From: Pseudomonas migulae NBRC 103157
GTDB taxonomy: Bacteria > Pseudomonadota > Gammaproteobacteria > Pseudomonadales > Pseudomonadaceae
Direction of reading: 5' to 3'
NCBI RefSeq assembly: GCF_002091715.1
Contig: NZ_BDAG01000001.1
Coordinates: 1 to 64,000 of the forward strand
DNA: 64,000 bases
Shown one piece after another: positions 26,750 to 35,498 of this stretch. The position numbers were made by a program, and so were the translations under genes. The notes beneath the pieces are model-generated. The model was not told where the DNA came from, searched no databases, and worked only from the letters and a program-made list of their open reading frames with translations. Within the stretch, counting starts at the first letter, position 1, and each line of letters begins with the position of its first letter.

Positions 26750-27052
26750 TTATGGATTGACGATACTGAAATAAGCTTTTGCCAGAGCCAACAGTTTCTC
26801 CTTGTCGTCGTTGTCGATATCGCCATCACCGTCCACATCACTTTTGACGAGTTTGATGTTGAAAGAACGACCACCGTCAACCGAGGTTGCCGTCATATAG
26901 ACGGAGTCCACCAGAGCCTCGGTCTGCGCTTCGTTTGCGGCATCCCAACCCGATTCCTTGCGGGCAAGCTGCATTGAAACGAGCGTATTGGGTTCTGAAG
27001 GGCCTGGCTGCATAAGTTGTAAAAAGATACCGCGCTGATTAAAAAACGACAT
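26750..27052 (-). CDS. EF-hand/dockerin-like hypothetical protein
   Basis: A 100-residue protein with no signal peptide visible. Near the C-terminus it has DVDGDGDIDNDD (72-83), a full match to the EF-hand calcium loop DxDxDGxIxxxD, followed by a helix KEKLLALAKAYFS. The N-terminal part has a repeat-like EAQTEALVDSVYMTATSVDGGRSFNIKLV. A single EF-hand is usually paired by dimerisation. The start at 27052 has a weak GGAA; a frame to 27337 crosses a LexA box and reads into the radical SAM gene, so it is rejected. The DNA is AT-rich relative to its surroundings. Function is unknown. Confidence 0.65.
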   Translation of the reverse strand: MSFFNQRGIFLQLMQPGPSEPNTLVSMQLARKESGWDAANEAQTEALVDSVYMTATSVDGGRSFNIKLVKSDVDGDGDIDNDDKEKLLALAKAYFSIVNP

Positions 27053-27252
27053 TGTATAAATTCCATTTAAAGAGTGAATACACGAAACTTCGTGCGAGAC
27101 GAATACTACTGACCAAGTTAGCTTCAACGCTATTCGCCAACTGTTTCCCAGCATGTCATCCAGTTGCACTTGTCGATCAACTTCATTGCAAAGAATTTTC
27201 GTGCCGTGCCAAAGTGCCGAACGGCACTGGCCGGCTCGCGCAACCTCCGATA

Positions 27253-27268
27253 CTGTATGCACATACAG
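27253..27268. promoter_or_regulatory. LexA (SOS) box
   Basis: CTGTATGCACATACAG matches the LexA pattern CTG-N10-CAG, differing from the ideal box only in the four central bases. It sits 16 bases before the radical SAM start. The P. aeruginosa homologue (PA0069) is, to my recollection, part of the LexA regulon. Confidence 0.8.
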
Positions 27269-27284
27269 CAACGAGTATTGATCG

Positions 27285-28343
27285 ATGAGCACTCCCTTGC
27301 CACCTCGCGGGCGCGGCACCGCCACCAACCCGCACAACCGCTTCGCGCCAAATCGTTCGGTGGCAGAGGATGACGGCTGGTATCAGGAAGCGCCGATGAC
27401 CCAGGGCACCGAGGTGCGCATCGAGACCGCGAAAACCATCATCACCCGCAACAACTCGCCGGACCTGCCCTTCGATCGCTCGATCAATCCCTATCGCGGC
27501 TGCGAGCACGGCTGCATTTATTGCTATGCACGGCCCAGCCACGCTTACTGGGACATGTCACCAGGGCTGGATTTCGAAACAAAACTGATTGCCAAGACCA
27601 ACGCCGCCGATGTGCTGGAGGAGCAACTGTCCAAACGCGGCTATCAATGCGCACCGATCAACCTGGGTTCCAACACCGATCCGTACCAGCCCATCGAACG
27701 CGAACACAAGATCACCCGCAAAACATTGGAAGTGCTGCTGCGTTACCGTCACCCGGTGACGATCATCACCAAGGGCTCGCTGATCCTGCGCGATCTGGAC
27801 CTGTTGGCCGAACTCGCCGAACAACGGCTGGTAGCGGTGATGATCAGCCTTACCACCCTGGACGATGAACTCAAGCGCATCCTCGAACCACGCGCCGCTG
27901 CCCCCAAGGCCCGCCTGAGGGCGATCCGGGTGATGCGTGAGGCCGGGGTTCCGGTGGGCGTGCTGTGTTCGCCGATGATTCCGATGATCAACGACAGCGA
28001 ACTCGAAAGCCTGCTGACCGAGGCGCAGGCGGCCGGCGCACAAAGTGCGGCCTACATGATGTTGCGCCTGCCACTGGAAGTGGCACCGTTGTTCGAAGAA
28101 TGGCTGGCGGCCCACTATCCTCAACGCGCCGCTCATGTATTGAGCCTGATCCGCCAGAGCCGCGGCGGTGAGCTCTACGACAGTCGGTTTGGTAGCCGGA
28201 TGCGGGGCGAAGGTCCGTTTGCCGACTTGCTGGCACAACGATTTGCCAAGACCATCAAACGCCTGGGACTGAATCGACGGGAGGGTTTCAATCTGGATTG
28301 CGACGCCTTTTGTCCGCCGGGTCGCCAGATGTCGTTGATTTGA
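27285..28343 (+). CDS. radical SAM protein (PA0069 family)
   Basis: A 352-residue radical SAM enzyme with the iron-sulfur motif CEHGCIYC (C73, C77, C80) in RGCEHGCIYCYARPSHAYW. It resembles the Rv2578c/spore photoproduct lyase-like group. The substrate is not known. A LexA box lies just upstream, so it is probably a DNA-damage gene, and its homologue in P. aeruginosa sits next to the yheV homologue. The GAG site before the ATG is weak. Confidence 0.85.
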   Translation: MSTPLPPRGRGTATNPHNRFAPNRSVAEDDGWYQEAPMTQGTEVRIETAKTIITRNNSPDLPFDRSINPYRGCEHGCIYCYARPSHAYWDMSPGLDFETKLIAKTNAADVLEEQLSKRGYQCAPINLGSNTDPYQPIEREHKITRKTLEVLLRYRHPVTIITKGSLILRDLDLLAELAEQRLVAVMISLTTLDDELKRILEPRAAAPKARLRAIRVMREAGVPVGVLCSPMIPMINDSELESLLTEAQAAGAQSAAYMMLRLPLEVAPLFEEWLAAHYPQRAAHVLSLIRQSRGGELYDSRFGSRMRGEGPFADLLAQRFAKTIKRLGLNRREGFNLDCDAFCPPGRQMSLI

Positions 28344-28364
28344 GGACAATTGGCCTATGGTTGA

Positions 28365-28413
28365 GTAGGCGCACTGGTGCGACCTATTTAGGCTGGTCAC
28401 GTTTTTTGTGACC
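28365..28413. other. two hairpins after the radical SAM gene
   Basis: CGCAC-TG-GTGCG (28370-28381) is flanked by TAGG and CCTA, and GGTCAC (28395-28400) pairs with GTGACC (28408-28413) around a T-rich loop. They may end the radical SAM transcript, though no T run follows on the plus strand. The rest of the 28344-28587 gap shows no gene. Confidence 0.4.
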
Positions 28414-28587
28414 TGGAACACACGGTCTAGAGCAGTTGATTCAGTTTGAGTTAAGTTTCGGCAGCTACCTTGTTCATCGAGTGACTGACGGGTCGAGATT
28501 CATGACCTGGATGTTTTTTAACCAGCCACTGGCTTCACACCGGACAAAACGGGAAAATTCCCTGACTCCGCCAATGAGGATGAATTC

Positions 28588-29319
28588 ATGAGTGACAAGG
28601 ATAAACAGCCGTTGGCTGCGTCGGCTTCAGCCCCAACCGAGGCGGAAACCGCCGATGCAGCGTTGAAGCATATTGTTGATGGTTTTTTGCATTTTCATCA
28701 TGAGATCTTTCCGCAGCAGGAAGAGCTCTTCAAAAAACTCGCCACCGCCCAACAGCCAAGGGCGATGTTCATTACCTGCGCCGATTCGCGCATCGTGCCC
28801 GAATTGATCACCCACAGTTCGCCCGGCGATCTGTTCGTGACACGCAACGTTGGCAACGTCGTACCGCCTTACGGTCAGATGAACGGTGGCGTTTCCACGG
28901 CCATCGAATACGCGGTGCTGGCGCTGGGCGTGCAACACATCATCATCTGCGGCCACTCCGATTGTGGCGCGATGCGTGCGGTGCTCAATCCCGATAGCCT
29001 GGAAAAGATGCCCACGGTCAAAGCCTGGCTGCGGCATGCGGAAGTCGCGAAAACCATGGTGCACGAGAACTGCAACTGCACCGACGAAAACGAGACAATG
29101 CACATCCTCACCGAAGAGAATGTCATTGCCCAATTGCAGCATTTGCGTACTCATCCCTCGGTAGCCTCGCGCATGGCGAACGGTCATCTGTTCATCCATG
29201 GCTGGGTCTACGACATCGAAACCAGCGCAATCAAGGCTTATGACGCCGATCAGGGTCGTTTCCTGCCCCTCGATGGCAGCCATCCGATACCGGTGGCAAC
29301 GCCCAAAGCGCGCTTCTAA
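28588..29319 (+). CDS. beta-class carbonic anhydrase
   Basis: A 243-residue beta carbonic anhydrase, interconverting CO2 and bicarbonate. The zinc ligands are C64 (TCADSR), H123 and C126 (GHSDCGAM), and the Asp-Arg pair D66-R68 is intact. It is about 20 residues longer than the minimal enzyme, with a low-complexity Ala/Ser/Thr start. It is followed after 90 bases by a SulP transporter, a pairing often seen for bicarbonate uptake. AGGATG-type sequence precedes the ATG. Confidence 0.92.
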   Translation: MSDKDKQPLAASASAPTEAETADAALKHIVDGFLHFHHEIFPQQEELFKKLATAQQPRAMFITCADSRIVPELITHSSPGDLFVTRNVGNVVPPYGQMNGGVSTAIEYAVLALGVQHIIICGHSDCGAMRAVLNPDSLEKMPTVKAWLRHAEVAKTMVHENCNCTDENETMHILTEENVIAQLQHLRTHPSVASRMANGHLFIHGWVYDIETSAIKAYDADQGRFLPLDGSHPIPVATPKARF

Positions 29320-29409
29320 ATCTTCCTAAAAATCTGTGTGGTTTGACCCCGGCCGCTGTTTCAGCGGCCCGGCCTTGCCATGCCTGAAGAAAACTTCGGG
29401 AGAGTCACC

Positions 29410-30936
29410 ATGCGTGCTGCTCAACTCAAAGCTGTTCTGCCACGGGAGCTGCTCGCTTCAGTGGTTGTGTTTCTCGTCGCCCTGCCCTTGTGCATGGGCA
29501 TCGCCATTGCTTCGGGATTACCGCCGGCCAAAGGCCTGATCACCGGGATCATCGGTGGTCTGGTCGTGGGTTGGCTCGCGGGTTCACCCCTGCAAGTCAG
29601 CGGTCCGGCGGCGGGTCTGGCCGTTCTGGTGTTCGAACTGGTGCGCCAGCACGGCATCGCCATGCTCGGGCCAATCCTGCTGCTGGCGGGTTTTCTGCAA
29701 TTGGTCGCCGGACGTTTGAAGCTGGGCTGCTGGTTTCGGGTAACAGCGCCGGCGGTGGTTTACGGCATGCTCGCCGGGATTGGCGTGTTGATCGTGTTGT
29801 CACAAGTACATGTGATGCTCGACGCCGTGCCCAAACCGTCGGGGCTGGATAACCTGGCGGCCTTCCCCGCTGCCGTGGCGCAAGCCTTGCCTTCTTTTGG
29901 TTGGCAGGCCGGCCTGCTCGGACTCGCAACCATAGCGGTGATGTACCTGTGGGAAAAACTCCGCCCACATTCCCTGCGCTTCATTCCGGGAGCGCTACTG
30001 GGCGTAGGCCTGGCGACGGGCGCCAGCCTGATGCTCGCCTTGCAGGTCAAACGCGTGGAGGTCCCGGCCAATCTGGCGGAAGCCATCGACTGGCTGAAAC
30101 CGGCGGACTTGCTCAATCTCGCCGACCCGACGTTGCTGATCGCCGCCTTCGCTGTCGCGTTTATCGCCAGCGCCGAAACCCTGCTCTCGGCCGCCGCGGT
30201 GGACCGGATGCACAGCGGTCAACGCTCGGACTTCGACCGGGAGCTCTCGGCGCAAGGCGTCGGCAACATGCTCTGCGGCCTGCTCGGTGCATTGCCCATG
30301 ACCGGCGTGATCGTGCGCAGCTCGGCCAATGTGCAGGCTGGCGCCACCACACGACTGTCGACGATATTCCATGGCCTATGGCTGCTGGCGTTCGTGTTGC
30401 TGCTGTCCAGCGTGCTGCAGAGCATTCCGGTGGCAAGTTTGGCGGGTGTGCTGGTTTACACCGGTTTCAAACTGGTCGACCTCAAGGCCTTCCGCAGTCT
30501 GGGCCGTTATGGCCGGATGCCGATGTTCACCTACGCCGCGACAGCACTGGCGATTGTCTTCACCGACTTGTTGACCGGCGTACTGATCGGCTTCGGCCTG
30601 ACCCTGGCCAAACTGGCGTGGAAAGCCTCGCGGTTGAAGATCAGCCTGATCGATCTGCCCAAGGACGGTGAAATGGAGTTGCGCTTGATCGGGGCTGCGA
30701 CCTTTCTCAAGGTGCCGGCGTTGACTCAAGTGCTGGGGACCATTCCTGCCGGTGCAACGGTGCATGTGCCGCTCAATAACCTGAGCTACATCGATCACTC
30801 GTGCCTGGAGTTGCTTGAAGAATGGGGTCGGGCCAATGCGGCCAAGGGGTCGACGCTATTGATTGAAGCGCGAGGGTTGAAGCGCAGGCTGGAGGGGCGG
30901 TTGCGGACTACCACCGGTGTAGGCTCCACCGCATAA
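29410..30936 (+). CDS. SulP-family anion transporter
   Basis: A 508-residue membrane protein of the SLC26/SulP family with roughly 10-12 hydrophobic helices (from LLASVVVFLVALPLCMGIAIASG onward). A short STAS-like C-terminal domain starts near GEMELRLIGAATFLKVPALTQ and ends PLNNLSYIDHSCLELLEEW. Because it lies beside a carbonic anhydrase, bicarbonate is the likely substrate, with sulfate an alternative. The ATG at 29410 has GGGAG 7 bases upstream. Confidence 0.85.
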   Translation: MRAAQLKAVLPRELLASVVVFLVALPLCMGIAIASGLPPAKGLITGIIGGLVVGWLAGSPLQVSGPAAGLAVLVFELVRQHGIAMLGPILLLAGFLQLVAGRLKLGCWFRVTAPAVVYGMLAGIGVLIVLSQVHVMLDAVPKPSGLDNLAAFPAAVAQALPSFGWQAGLLGLATIAVMYLWEKLRPHSLRFIPGALLGVGLATGASLMLALQVKRVEVPANLAEAIDWLKPADLLNLADPTLLIAAFAVAFIASAETLLSAAAVDRMHSGQRSDFDRELSAQGVGNMLCGLLGALPMTGVIVRSSANVQAGATTRLSTIFHGLWLLAFVLLLSSVLQSIPVASLAGVLVYTGFKLVDLKAFRSLGRYGRMPMFTYAATALAIVFTDLLTGVLIGFGLTLAKLAWKASRLKISLIDLPKDGEMELRLIGAATFLKVPALTQVLGTIPAGATVHVPLNNLSYIDHSCLELLEEWGRANAAKGSTLLIEARGLKRRLEGRLRTTTGVGSTA

Positions 30937-30968
30937 CCTGTAGGAGCCGGCTTGCTGGCTCCTACAGG
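30937..30968. repeat. single REP hairpin
   Basis: CCTGTAGGAGCC at 30937-30948 is the reverse complement of the end of the element (GGCTCCTACAGG, 30957-30968). It lies between two convergent genes and may serve as a bidirectional terminator. Confidence 0.75.
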
Positions 30969-30974
30969 GGGGGG

Positions 30975-31625
30975 TTATGCGGCGGGTTGATCCAGCTCCA
31001 GCCCTACGCCCAACCGGCGTGACATGCACGGCCAGCGCTTCCATGCCGCGCCGGTATCGGGGCTGCTGAGTTTCTCGCGGTAGGCTTCCACCGACTCCAG
31101 CGCAAAGCTTTCATCGTTGAGCATCTCGTCCACGGCGTGATGCACCGCCTCATCCAGTTGGTTGGCAAATTCCTCACCGATCAGTTGGTGAGCAATCAGG
31201 TTGGCGACAGTCATGTCCAATGGGATCAGTGGCTGGCCAAAGTGCTTGATGTACAGGTCGTTGACCTCTTCGACAAACCGATGCGCCAGATAGGCTTCGT
31301 CCAGCAGGCTGTCGAGCCCGATGTGACCGGCCATAAGCGCCGGCGGCTGAAGGAAGTACTGCTCGGCAATTGTCAGCACCGGTTTGATCTGTGACTCGAT
31401 ACCCGCTTCCCTGGCGACTTCATTGGCTGCATCCAGCAGATCAGGAACTTCATCGATGTAGGCGGCGACAAAACGCGTCAACACGCCGTTGGCATCCGCT
31501 TCCGGCAATTGGATCGATGGGTGTAGATGAGGCAGTTTGCTTTCCAGCTGACGCGTCAACAGGCCGGTCTCGGCCTCGTGTTGTTGGGCTTTTTGGATCT
31601 GCTCGCGCAATGCGGCGGTGTTCAT
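30975..31625 (-). CDS. conserved hypothetical protein (PA0104-like)
   Basis: A 216-residue soluble, acidic, mostly helical protein with no signal peptide (MNTAALREQIQKAQQHEAETGLLTRQLESKL). A central VARE-type segment and PPALMAGHIGLDSLLDEAYLAHRFVEEVND are conserved in pseudomonads next to the cox cluster. GGAG lies 5 bases before the start at 31625. Its function is unknown. It is divergent from coxB, with 370 bases between. Confidence 0.75.
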   Translation of the reverse strand: MNTAALREQIQKAQQHEAETGLLTRQLESKLPHLHPSIQLPEADANGVLTRFVAAYIDEVPDLLDAANEVAREAGIESQIKPVLTIAEQYFLQPPALMAGHIGLDSLLDEAYLAHRFVEEVNDLYIKHFGQPLIPLDMTVANLIAHQLIGEEFANQLDEAVHHAVDEMLNDESFALESVEAYREKLSSPDTGAAWKRWPCMSRRLGVGLELDQPAA

Positions 31626-31995
31626 GAAAACTCCAGGAAACAAAGGCAATGAAATAGGGAATACATAACTTAGCTTGCATACGAAAAAGGCTAAGACGCA
31701 TTTGTCATAATTGTTTCATCCTTGAGACGGCACAGTTATATCCATTTGCCACCACTCGTCTGCATCCTTCTCCATTCGGGACCTTGAACGCAAGTCCCAG
31801 CTGTTTCAGATCATTTACGCCGTCACGTTGCGAGGTCGCAGTCGCTGTCTATACTCGGGTGGGAATGGAGTTAGCTGATGACGCCCGACTGCACACGCAG
31901 CAAGGCCCGGCGATTCAAGTTCGTAGTCTGAAATGCCGCTCCCTTGCCGCAGGTGAAAGCCGGCGGGATAACAAGAACGATAAGGGGAACCCGCA
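31626..31995. other. 370-base divergent region before coxB
   Basis: The left half (31640-31760) is AT-rich and likely holds the promoter of the gene at 30975. The right half contains an RpoS-like promoter at 31828-31855. The remaining leader to the coxB start is about 135 bases, and AAGGGGAA (31982-31989) is the ribosome-binding site. Confidence 0.5.
31828..31855 (+). promoter_or_regulatory. RpoS-type promoter of the cox cluster
   Basis: TTGCGA (31828-31833) lies 16 bases from TATACT, and the preceding C completes CTATACT (31849-31855), the Pseudomonas RpoS -10 consensus. The caa3 oxidase of P. aeruginosa is known to be induced on starvation in an RpoS-dependent way. Confidence 0.55.
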
Positions 31996-33123
31996 ATGAT
32001 GCGACATCCACACGTCTGGATGGGCCTCCTGTTGTGGTCGATTTTCGGTCAGGCGCACGCCGCCTGGACTGTGAATATGGCGCCGGGAGCGACTGAAATC
32101 AGTCACGCAGTATTTGACCTGCACATGACCATTTTCTGGATCTGTGTAGTGATCGGCATCATCGTCTTCGGCGCCATGTTCTGGTCGATGATCCTCCACC
32201 GTCGCTCGACCGGGCAGGTGGCCGCAAAATTTCATGAAAGCACCACCGTCGAAATCCTCTGGACCATCGTGCCCTTCGTGATCCTCGTGGCCATGGCGGT
32301 TCCTGCCACGGCGACCCTGATCAAGATGTATGACGCCAGTGAGCCGGATATCGATATCCAGGTCACCGGTTATCAGTGGAAGTGGCATTACAAATACCTG
32401 GGCCAGGACGTCGAGTTCTTCAGCAACCTGGCCACGCCCGCCGACCAGATTCACAACAAGGAAGCCAAGGGCGAGCACTACCTGCTGGAGGTCGACAAGC
32501 CGCTGGTGTTGCCGATTGGCGCCAAGGTGCGCTTCCTGGTGACCTCCGCCGACGTTATCCACTCCTGGTGGGTGCCGGCCTTCGCGGTCAAGCGCGATGC
32601 GATTCCGGGATTCGTCAATGAAGCCTGGACCCGCGTCGACAAGCCTGGCCTCTACCGTGGGCAGTGCGCCGAATTGTGCGGCAAGGACCACGGCTTCATG
32701 CCAATCGTGGTCGAGGTCAAGGAGAAGGCCGATTACGAAAAATGGCTGGGCGAGCGCAAGGCCGAGGCCATGCAACTCAAAGAGCTGACCAGCAAGGAAT
32801 GGACCCTCGACGAGCTTAAAGAGCGTGGCGACAAGGTCTATCACACCACTTGCGTGGCCTGTCACCAGGCCGAAGGCCAGGGCTTGCCGCCGATGTTCCC
32901 GGCACTCAAGGGCTCGAAAATCGCCACCGGCCCGATCAAGGATCACTTGAGCATTGTCTTCCACGGCAAGCCTGGCACCGCCATGGCGGCGTTCGGCAAG
33001 CAGCTCTCGGAGGTCGATATCGCGGCGGTCGTGACCTACGAACGTAACGCCTGGGGCAACAACAAAGGCGACATGGTCACGCCTAAAGAAGTGCTGGAGC
33101 TGAAACAGGCGGAAAGCAAATGA
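31996..33123 (+). CDS. coxB: cytochrome c oxidase subunit II with fused cytochrome c (caa3)
   Basis: A 375-residue protein: signal peptide (about 1-22), two membrane helices (about 43-67 and 85-108) and a periplasmic CuA domain with H189, C224, E226, C228, H232 and M235 (CAELCGKDHGFM). A C-terminal cytochrome c domain has CVACH (286-290). This fused form defines the caa3-type oxidase. Subunit II accepts electrons from cytochrome c and passes them to subunit I. It opens the cox operon with AAGGGGAA upstream. Confidence 0.95.
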   Translation: MMRHPHVWMGLLLWSIFGQAHAAWTVNMAPGATEISHAVFDLHMTIFWICVVIGIIVFGAMFWSMILHRRSTGQVAAKFHESTTVEILWTIVPFVILVAMAVPATATLIKMYDASEPDIDIQVTGYQWKWHYKYLGQDVEFFSNLATPADQIHNKEAKGEHYLLEVDKPLVLPIGAKVRFLVTSADVIHSWWVPAFAVKRDAIPGFVNEAWTRVDKPGLYRGQCAELCGKDHGFMPIVVEVKEKADYEKWLGERKAEAMQLKELTSKEWTLDELKERGDKVYHTTCVACHQAEGQGLPPMFPALKGSKIATGPIKDHLSIVFHGKPGTAMAAFGKQLSEVDIAAVVTYERNAWGNNKGDMVTPKEVLELKQAESK

Positions 33124-33205
33124 CCCGGTCTATTGCGTGCACCAGGAACCGGTCGGGGCAATGCGCCCCGGCCCGCCCAGCCCATCTGTTTACAGGAGAC
33201 AGGAC

Positions 33206-34798
33206 ATGACTGCTGTAGTCGATGACCATGTTCAGACCCACACCGATCACGCCCATGGCCCGGCCAAAGGTCTGATGCGCTGGGTGCTGACCACTAACCA
33301 CAAGGATATCGGCACGCTGTACCTGTGGTTTGCGTTCTCCATGTTCCTCTTGGGCGGTACGTTCGCGATGGTGATTCGCGCCGAACTGTTCCAGCCGGGG
33401 CTGCAGATCGTCCAGCCGGAATTCTTCAACCAGATGACCACCATGCACGGTCTGGTGATGGTGTTCGGTGCGGTGATGCCGGCGTTCGTCGGCCTCGCCA
33501 ACTGGATGATCCCGCTGATGATCGGCGCGCCGGACATGGCCCTGCCACGGATGAACAACTTCAGCTTCTGGCTGTTGCCGGCGGCGTTCATCCTGCTGGT
33601 GTCGACCCTGTTCACCCCCGGCGGCGGACCGAACTTCGGCTGGACGTTCTACGCCCCGCTGTCGACGACCTACGCGCCGGAAAGCGTGACGTTCTTCATC
33701 TTCGCCATCCACTTGATGGGGATCAGTTCGATCATGGGCGCGATCAACGTGATCGCCACCATCCTCAACCTGCGCGCCCCCGGCATGACGCTGATGAAAA
33801 TGCCGCTGTTCGTCTGGACCTGGCTGATCACCGCGTTCCTGCTGATTGCGGTGATGCCGGTGCTGGCCGGTTGCGTGACGATGATGCTGATGGACATCCA
33901 CTTCGGCACGAGCTTCTTCAGTGCCGCCGGTGGCGGTGACCCGGTGTTGTTCCAGCATGTGTTCTGGTTCTTCGGTCACCCTGAGGTGTACATCATGATC
34001 CTGCCGGCCTTCGGTGCCGTCAGCTCGATCATTCCGGCCTTTTCGCGCAAGCCGCTGTTTGGCTACACCTCGATGGTCTATGCCACGGCGAGTATCGCGT
34101 TCCTGTCCTTCATCGTTTGGGCGCACCACATGTTCGTGGTCGGCATCCCGCTGGTGGGCGAGCTGTTCTTCATGTACGCCACGCTGCTGATCGCGGTGCC
34201 CACCGGCGTGAAGGTGTTCAACTGGGCGAGCACCATGTGGCAAGGCTCGCTGACCTTCGAGACGCCGATGCTGTTCGCGGTGGCGTTCGTGATCCTGTTC
34301 TCCATTGGCGGGTTCTCAGGGTTGATGCTGGCCATCGCCCCGGCAGACTTCCAGTACCAGGACACCTACTTCGTGGTCGCGCATTTCCACTATGTGCTGG
34401 TGCCAGGGGCAATCTTCGGGATCTTCGCGTCGGCTTACTACTGGCTGCCGAAATGGACCGGCCACATGTACGACGAAACCCTCGGCAAGCTGCACTTCTG
34501 GCTCTCGTTCATCGGCATGAACATGGCGTTCTTCCCGATGCACTTCGTGGGGCTGGCGGGTATGCCGCGGCGGATTCCGGACTACAACCTGCAATTCGCC
34601 GACTTCAACATGGTGTCGTCGATCGGCGCGTTCATGTTTGGCGCCACGCAGATCTTCTTCCTGTTCATCGTGATCAAGACCATCCGCGGCGGCCCGCCAG
34701 CACCGGCCAAACCGTGGGATGGGGCCGAAGGCCTGGAGTGGAGCATCCCGTCACCGGCGCCGTATCACACCTTCACCACACCGCCGGAAGTGAAATGA
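33206..34798 (+). CDS. coxA: cytochrome c oxidase subunit I
   Basis: A 530-residue heme-copper oxidase with about twelve membrane helices. Heme a ligands are in TMHGLVMVF and VAHFHYVLV, and CuB ligands in FWFFGHPEVYIMI and VWAHHMF. The Glu and Tyr of HPEVY are the proton-channel and cross-linked residues of A-type oxidases. The start at 33206 has AGGAG 7 bases upstream. It is followed by ctaG after a REP pair. Confidence 0.96.
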   Translation: MTAVVDDHVQTHTDHAHGPAKGLMRWVLTTNHKDIGTLYLWFAFSMFLLGGTFAMVIRAELFQPGLQIVQPEFFNQMTTMHGLVMVFGAVMPAFVGLANWMIPLMIGAPDMALPRMNNFSFWLLPAAFILLVSTLFTPGGGPNFGWTFYAPLSTTYAPESVTFFIFAIHLMGISSIMGAINVIATILNLRAPGMTLMKMPLFVWTWLITAFLLIAVMPVLAGCVTMMLMDIHFGTSFFSAAGGGDPVLFQHVFWFFGHPEVYIMILPAFGAVSSIIPAFSRKPLFGYTSMVYATASIAFLSFIVWAHHMFVVGIPLVGELFFMYATLLIAVPTGVKVFNWASTMWQGSLTFETPMLFAVAFVILFSIGGFSGLMLAIAPADFQYQDTYFVVAHFHYVLVPGAIFGIFASAYYWLPKWTGHMYDETLGKLHFWLSFIGMNMAFFPMHFVGLAGMPRRIPDYNLQFADFNMVSSIGAFMFGATQIFFLFIVIKTIRGGPPAPAKPWDGAEGLEWSIPSPAPYHTFTTPPEVK

Positions 34799-34809
34799 AC
34801 ACCGCCCTT

Positions 34810-34897
34810 GCAGGAGCCGGCTTGCTGGCGATGAACGATAACGCGGTGCGCCTGATGCACCGCGGTGTTTGGATCGCCAGCAAGCCGGCTCCTACAG
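34810..34897. repeat. inverted REP pair inside the cox operon
   Basis: CAGGAGCCGGCTTGCTGG and its inverted partner CCAGCAAGCCGGCTCCTAC lie either side of about 45 bases. They fill the 123-base gap between coxA and ctaG, which are transcribed in the same direction, so the hairpin would be in the messenger RNA. Confidence 0.85.
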
Positions 34898-34921
34898 GGG
34901 TTGGCGTAGAGGTAGGAAACC

Positions 34922-35473
34922 ATGGCTGACTCGATTTCGATGAAAAAGCTGGTCACCCGCCTGTTACTGGTGGTGGTAGCGATGTTTATTTTCGGGTTTG
35001 CCCTGGTGCCGATCTACGACGTGATGTGCAAGGCGTTCGGCATCAATGGCAAGACCGCCGGGCAGTATGAAGGCGAGCAGGCCGTCGATACCTCACGGCA
35101 GGTACGCGTGCAGTTTCTGTCGACCAACTCGGCTGACATGTCCTGGGATTTCTACCCCAAGAGCGACGAGCTGACGGCCAACCCTGGCGCAGTGAACGAG
35201 ATGATCTTCATCGCGCACAACCCCACTGACAAGCCGATGAGCGCGCAAGCGGTGCCGAGCATCGCGCCGAGCAACGCGGCGGCGTATTTCCACAAGACCG
35301 AATGTTTCTGCTTTACCCAGCAAGTGCTGCAGCCCGGTCAACGGATCGAGATGCCGGTACGTTTCATCGTTGACCGTGACATGCCCAAGGATGTGAAGCA
35401 CCTGACGCTGTCCTACACGCTGTTCGATATCACCGCCCGACATCCACCGGTGGCTGTAAATACTGGCGGCTGA
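34922..35473 (+). CDS. ctaG: cytochrome c oxidase assembly protein CtaG/Cox11
   Basis: A 183-residue copper chaperone with one N-terminal membrane helix (LVTRLLLVVVAMFIFGFALVPIYDVMCKAFG) and a periplasmic domain. The copper-binding Cys pair is KTECFCFTQQ. It delivers copper to CuB of subunit I. The start is preceded by AGGTAGGAAACC (AGGA 5 bases). It lies between the REP pair and coxC. Confidence 0.95.
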   Translation: MADSISMKKLVTRLLLVVVAMFIFGFALVPIYDVMCKAFGINGKTAGQYEGEQAVDTSRQVRVQFLSTNSADMSWDFYPKSDELTANPGAVNEMIFIAHNPTDKPMSAQAVPSIAPSNAAAYFHKTECFCFTQQVLQPGQRIEMPVRFIVDRDMPKDVKHLTLSYTLFDITARHPPVAVNTGG

Positions 35474-35498
35474 GCGTGCCCGATAAGGAGAACAATAA

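Noticed and set aside
27053..27337. longer N-terminus for the EF-hand protein
   Set aside because: The extension would read antisense across the SOS box and into the radical SAM start, with a different residue composition.
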